DNA of 64,000 nucleotides, from assembly GCA_022792335.1 (NCBI GenBank), contig JAAWAV010000055.1, forward strand, positions 62,001 to 126,000, given 5' to 3'. Below, piece after piece: positions 63,601-64,000 of the stretch (the first letter of the stretch is position 1; each line of letters opens with the position of its first letter). The position numbers were made by a program, and so were the translations under genes. This stretch comes from Lachnospiraceae bacterium. Lineage in GTDB: Bacteria > Bacillota > Clostridia > Lachnospirales > Lachnospiraceae. Under the pieces are notes generated by a model that searched no databases, was not told the origin of the DNA, and worked only from the letters and a program-made list of their open reading frames with translations.

Positions 63601-63751
63601 GGCACCATACAAGCGTATTTCCGATCAAAATGACCGGAACCATCCACGGTTCCCATGACATGGCAACCGTGATCACAATCAGCATCATGCCAAACATGGT
63701 GACAATGCTGGCCAGAAGCAGATGGATACTGGTCTGCCTTTTCGCTCTCAT
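60665..63751 (-). CDS. Hybrid sensor histidine kinase with HPt domain and long Glu-rich linker
   Basis: 1028-aa membrane kinase. About five or six TM helices (13-155); HisKA NVSHELRTPIN with His191; ATPase motifs LLDNSIKFT, CDTGIGM and GLGLGLPIARG; a degenerate receiver-like stretch (about 415-540); a true receiver (about 558-678) with acceptor Asp609 in VFLDHMMP; then about 200 residues rich in Glu, Lys and Arg including near-identical 19-residue repeats; and a C-terminal HPt domain with VHALKSTSLTIGA, His974. It overlaps the upstream receiver gene by 4 nt and precedes the DegV kinase by 24 nt, so all three are one operon. Confidence 0.92.
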   Translation of the reverse strand: MRAKRQTSIHLLLASIVTMFGMMLIVITVAMSWEPWMVPVILIGNTLVWCLHIGRVGSETFYENLCAGLLMVGFFFFGVHKITLFDIPAVACMLILIFSMFNKKRLLYMTVALYILVLLYHFFLLQTITSDMRTEDIVRMGFGATVVVGAMAIARYRIKRRRETKREHDNTLAQLEKSGKQNAEFLSNVSHELRTPINMVFGISEVILEKDISPEIRADMQSIQLAGKRLSNQINNMLDYTEIVEGTLTPAKDPYMITSLLNDIITMTAMQNSKHRLEMVFDMDPKIPAVLIGDAEKISHVLKILLDNSIKFTEEGGLNVCIEFRRESYGINLIIDVCDTGIGMTDSQLTQMCDDFYQAESGSSRFAGGLGLGLPIARGLLHAMGGFIYFDSKEQEGLQAHITIPQGVENDAPAMEIANPERLCIACYFRPEKYSSDEIRRYYDNMILHMVEGLGIEGYQAHNFEGLLKLQSSHALTHVFIAQAEYEENSAYYEDLSATLQVVVIAEREFMLNRHSRILIIHKPFFALSVVNLLNGEVRANGFGEAQAAGRKPFSCEGVRVLAVDDEEMNLVVAKGVLGSYGIQVDTCLSGKEAIKRCATTSYDMVFLDHMMPGFDGVETLKQIREMNNGVYQDLPVIALTANTISGAREMFKNEGFTEFIPKPIERTVLERVLHKVLPKNQVQYGQIPVLPEEEPKKSVRKKSAPEEIMSEEKELDVEVSKRTDLRKTDRKERIPKERASRKNVLKKGVLKKNRPEEAALEERDKEEELPEEKASKKNASKKGRLKRKSSGETTLKERDKKEFIPEEEALEERNLGEEILEESALEERDKEESIPKEETPEESVLEEYDEEFISEEEAPEESVLEEYDEEFISEEEAPEESVLEEYDEEYISNETELEEEDSSTDLAGEYSLSFAPLSKIGINVPLGLDYCCGEEGFYLEMLQMFCDQAIEKRAEIVFLYETGNWADYTVKVHALKSTSLTIGAEPLADQAKLLEQAGKKGNTEYIRHGHPILLSLYDEVCETIAGL
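61084..61254 (-). repeat. 57-bp tandem repeats in the kinase linker
   Basis: Three near-identical 57-bp units starting at 61084, 61141 and 61198, coding for EEAPEESVLEEYDEEFISE-type 19-mers. Only a few substitutions separate them, so the duplication is recent. Confidence 0.9.
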
Positions 63752-64000
63752 TTTCCCTCCAACCCCATCGCAACCCGTTTTAACAGTTCCTTCGGAAAAA
63801 ATGGTTTCTTCAGATAATTAACTGCTCCCAGTCTAATGGCGCTTCGCACGTCGTCCTCGTATCCGGATGCCGTCAGAAAAATAACGGGAACGTCCACCGA
63901 AGAATCCTTCATGCGCCGGAAGGTTTCAATACCGTCCATAATCGGCATCGCTATATCCAGAAGGATCAAATCGATTCTTTCACTTTTGATCTTATCCAGC
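63748..64000 (-). CDS. Receiver-domain protein (partial, start outside the window)
   Basis: C-terminal part of a response-regulator receiver domain. The visible reading frame runs in from the window edge (LDKIKSERIDLILLDIA), with acceptor Asp in LLDIAMPIMDG, the Thr of IFLTASG and the Lys of LKKPFFPKEL. The protein ends 15 residues after the Lys motif, so the receiver is its last domain. Its stop overlaps the next kinase start by 4 nt (ATGA). Whether it is a stand-alone receiver or the end of a larger sensor cannot be seen. Confidence 0.88.
   Translation of the reverse strand, partial: LDKIKSERIDLILLDIAMPIMDGIETFRRMKDSSVDVPVIFLTASGYEDDVRSAIRLGAVNYLKKPFFPKELLKRVAMGLEGK

Overview
The window looks like a chromosomal segment of a Gram-positive, mid-GC, spore-forming member of the Clostridia, most likely Lachnospiraceae. 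This rests on the pth-mfd, metG-tatD-ksgA and fabH-acpP-fabK-fabD-fabG-fabF-accB-fabZ-accC-accDA gene orders, FabK as the enoyl reductase, a spore maturation gene (spmA), a sporulation-type DD-carboxypeptidase, a TPP-riboswitch ykoE/D/C transporter, and strong AGGAGG ribosome binding sites. No phage, IS element or CRISPR array was seen. Both ends cut genes: mfd on the left and a receiver-domain protein on the right.

Layout. 1-6.3 kb: minus-strand operon trkA-trkH-pth-mfd. 6.7-11.7 kb: a GNAT acetyltransferase, then the minus-strand operon metG-DUF4867-tatD-ksgA. 11.9-16.6 kb: a DUF885 lipoprotein, a small PH-domain protein and an aconitase-family hydratase, separated by a large two-way hairpin. 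16.8-24.2 kb: a large E-rich surface protein downstream of a histidine kinase/response regulator pair. 24.3-28.8 kb: gph, an XRE/E-rich protein and bioB. 29-34.1 kb: a membrane protein, a very long inverted repeat, tRNA-Lys, then a TPP riboswitch driving ykoE, a ThiY-like binding protein, ykoD and ykoC. 34.4-39.5 kb: trmB, a DD-carboxypeptidase, an exonuclease, a D-threonine aldolase-like enzyme and a His-rich CsoR-type regulator. 39.7-42.7 kb: a repeat-rich, sortase-type surface protein and spmA. 42.8-53.8 kb: the fatty-acid synthesis operon plus a FabK-like paralogue. 54-57.7 kb: IclR regulator, HAD phosphatase, a divergent shikimate-dehydrogenase-like gene, a polyferredoxin and a small unknown protein. 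57.9-64 kb: a minus-strand phosphorelay cassette.

How the genes fit together. The central theme is membrane lipid supply. One promoter with a FabT-like palindrome at its start site precedes ten genes that make malonyl-CoA and elongate acyl-ACP; bioB supplies the biotin needed by AccB. A few kilobases downstream lies the most unusual gene: a hybrid histidine kinase with a full-length DegV (FakB-type, fatty-acid-binding) domain fused after its receiver. Its partner kinase carries the HPt domain that it lacks, and a third receiver protein precedes both. This is the best candidate in the window for an undescribed system, possibly one that couples acyl-chain binding to a phosphorelay. Other items worth attention are a 211-nt foldback with 44-bp perfect arms, a binding protein of the NMT1/THI5 family without a signal peptide, and several genes with very long Glu-rich low-complexity segments.
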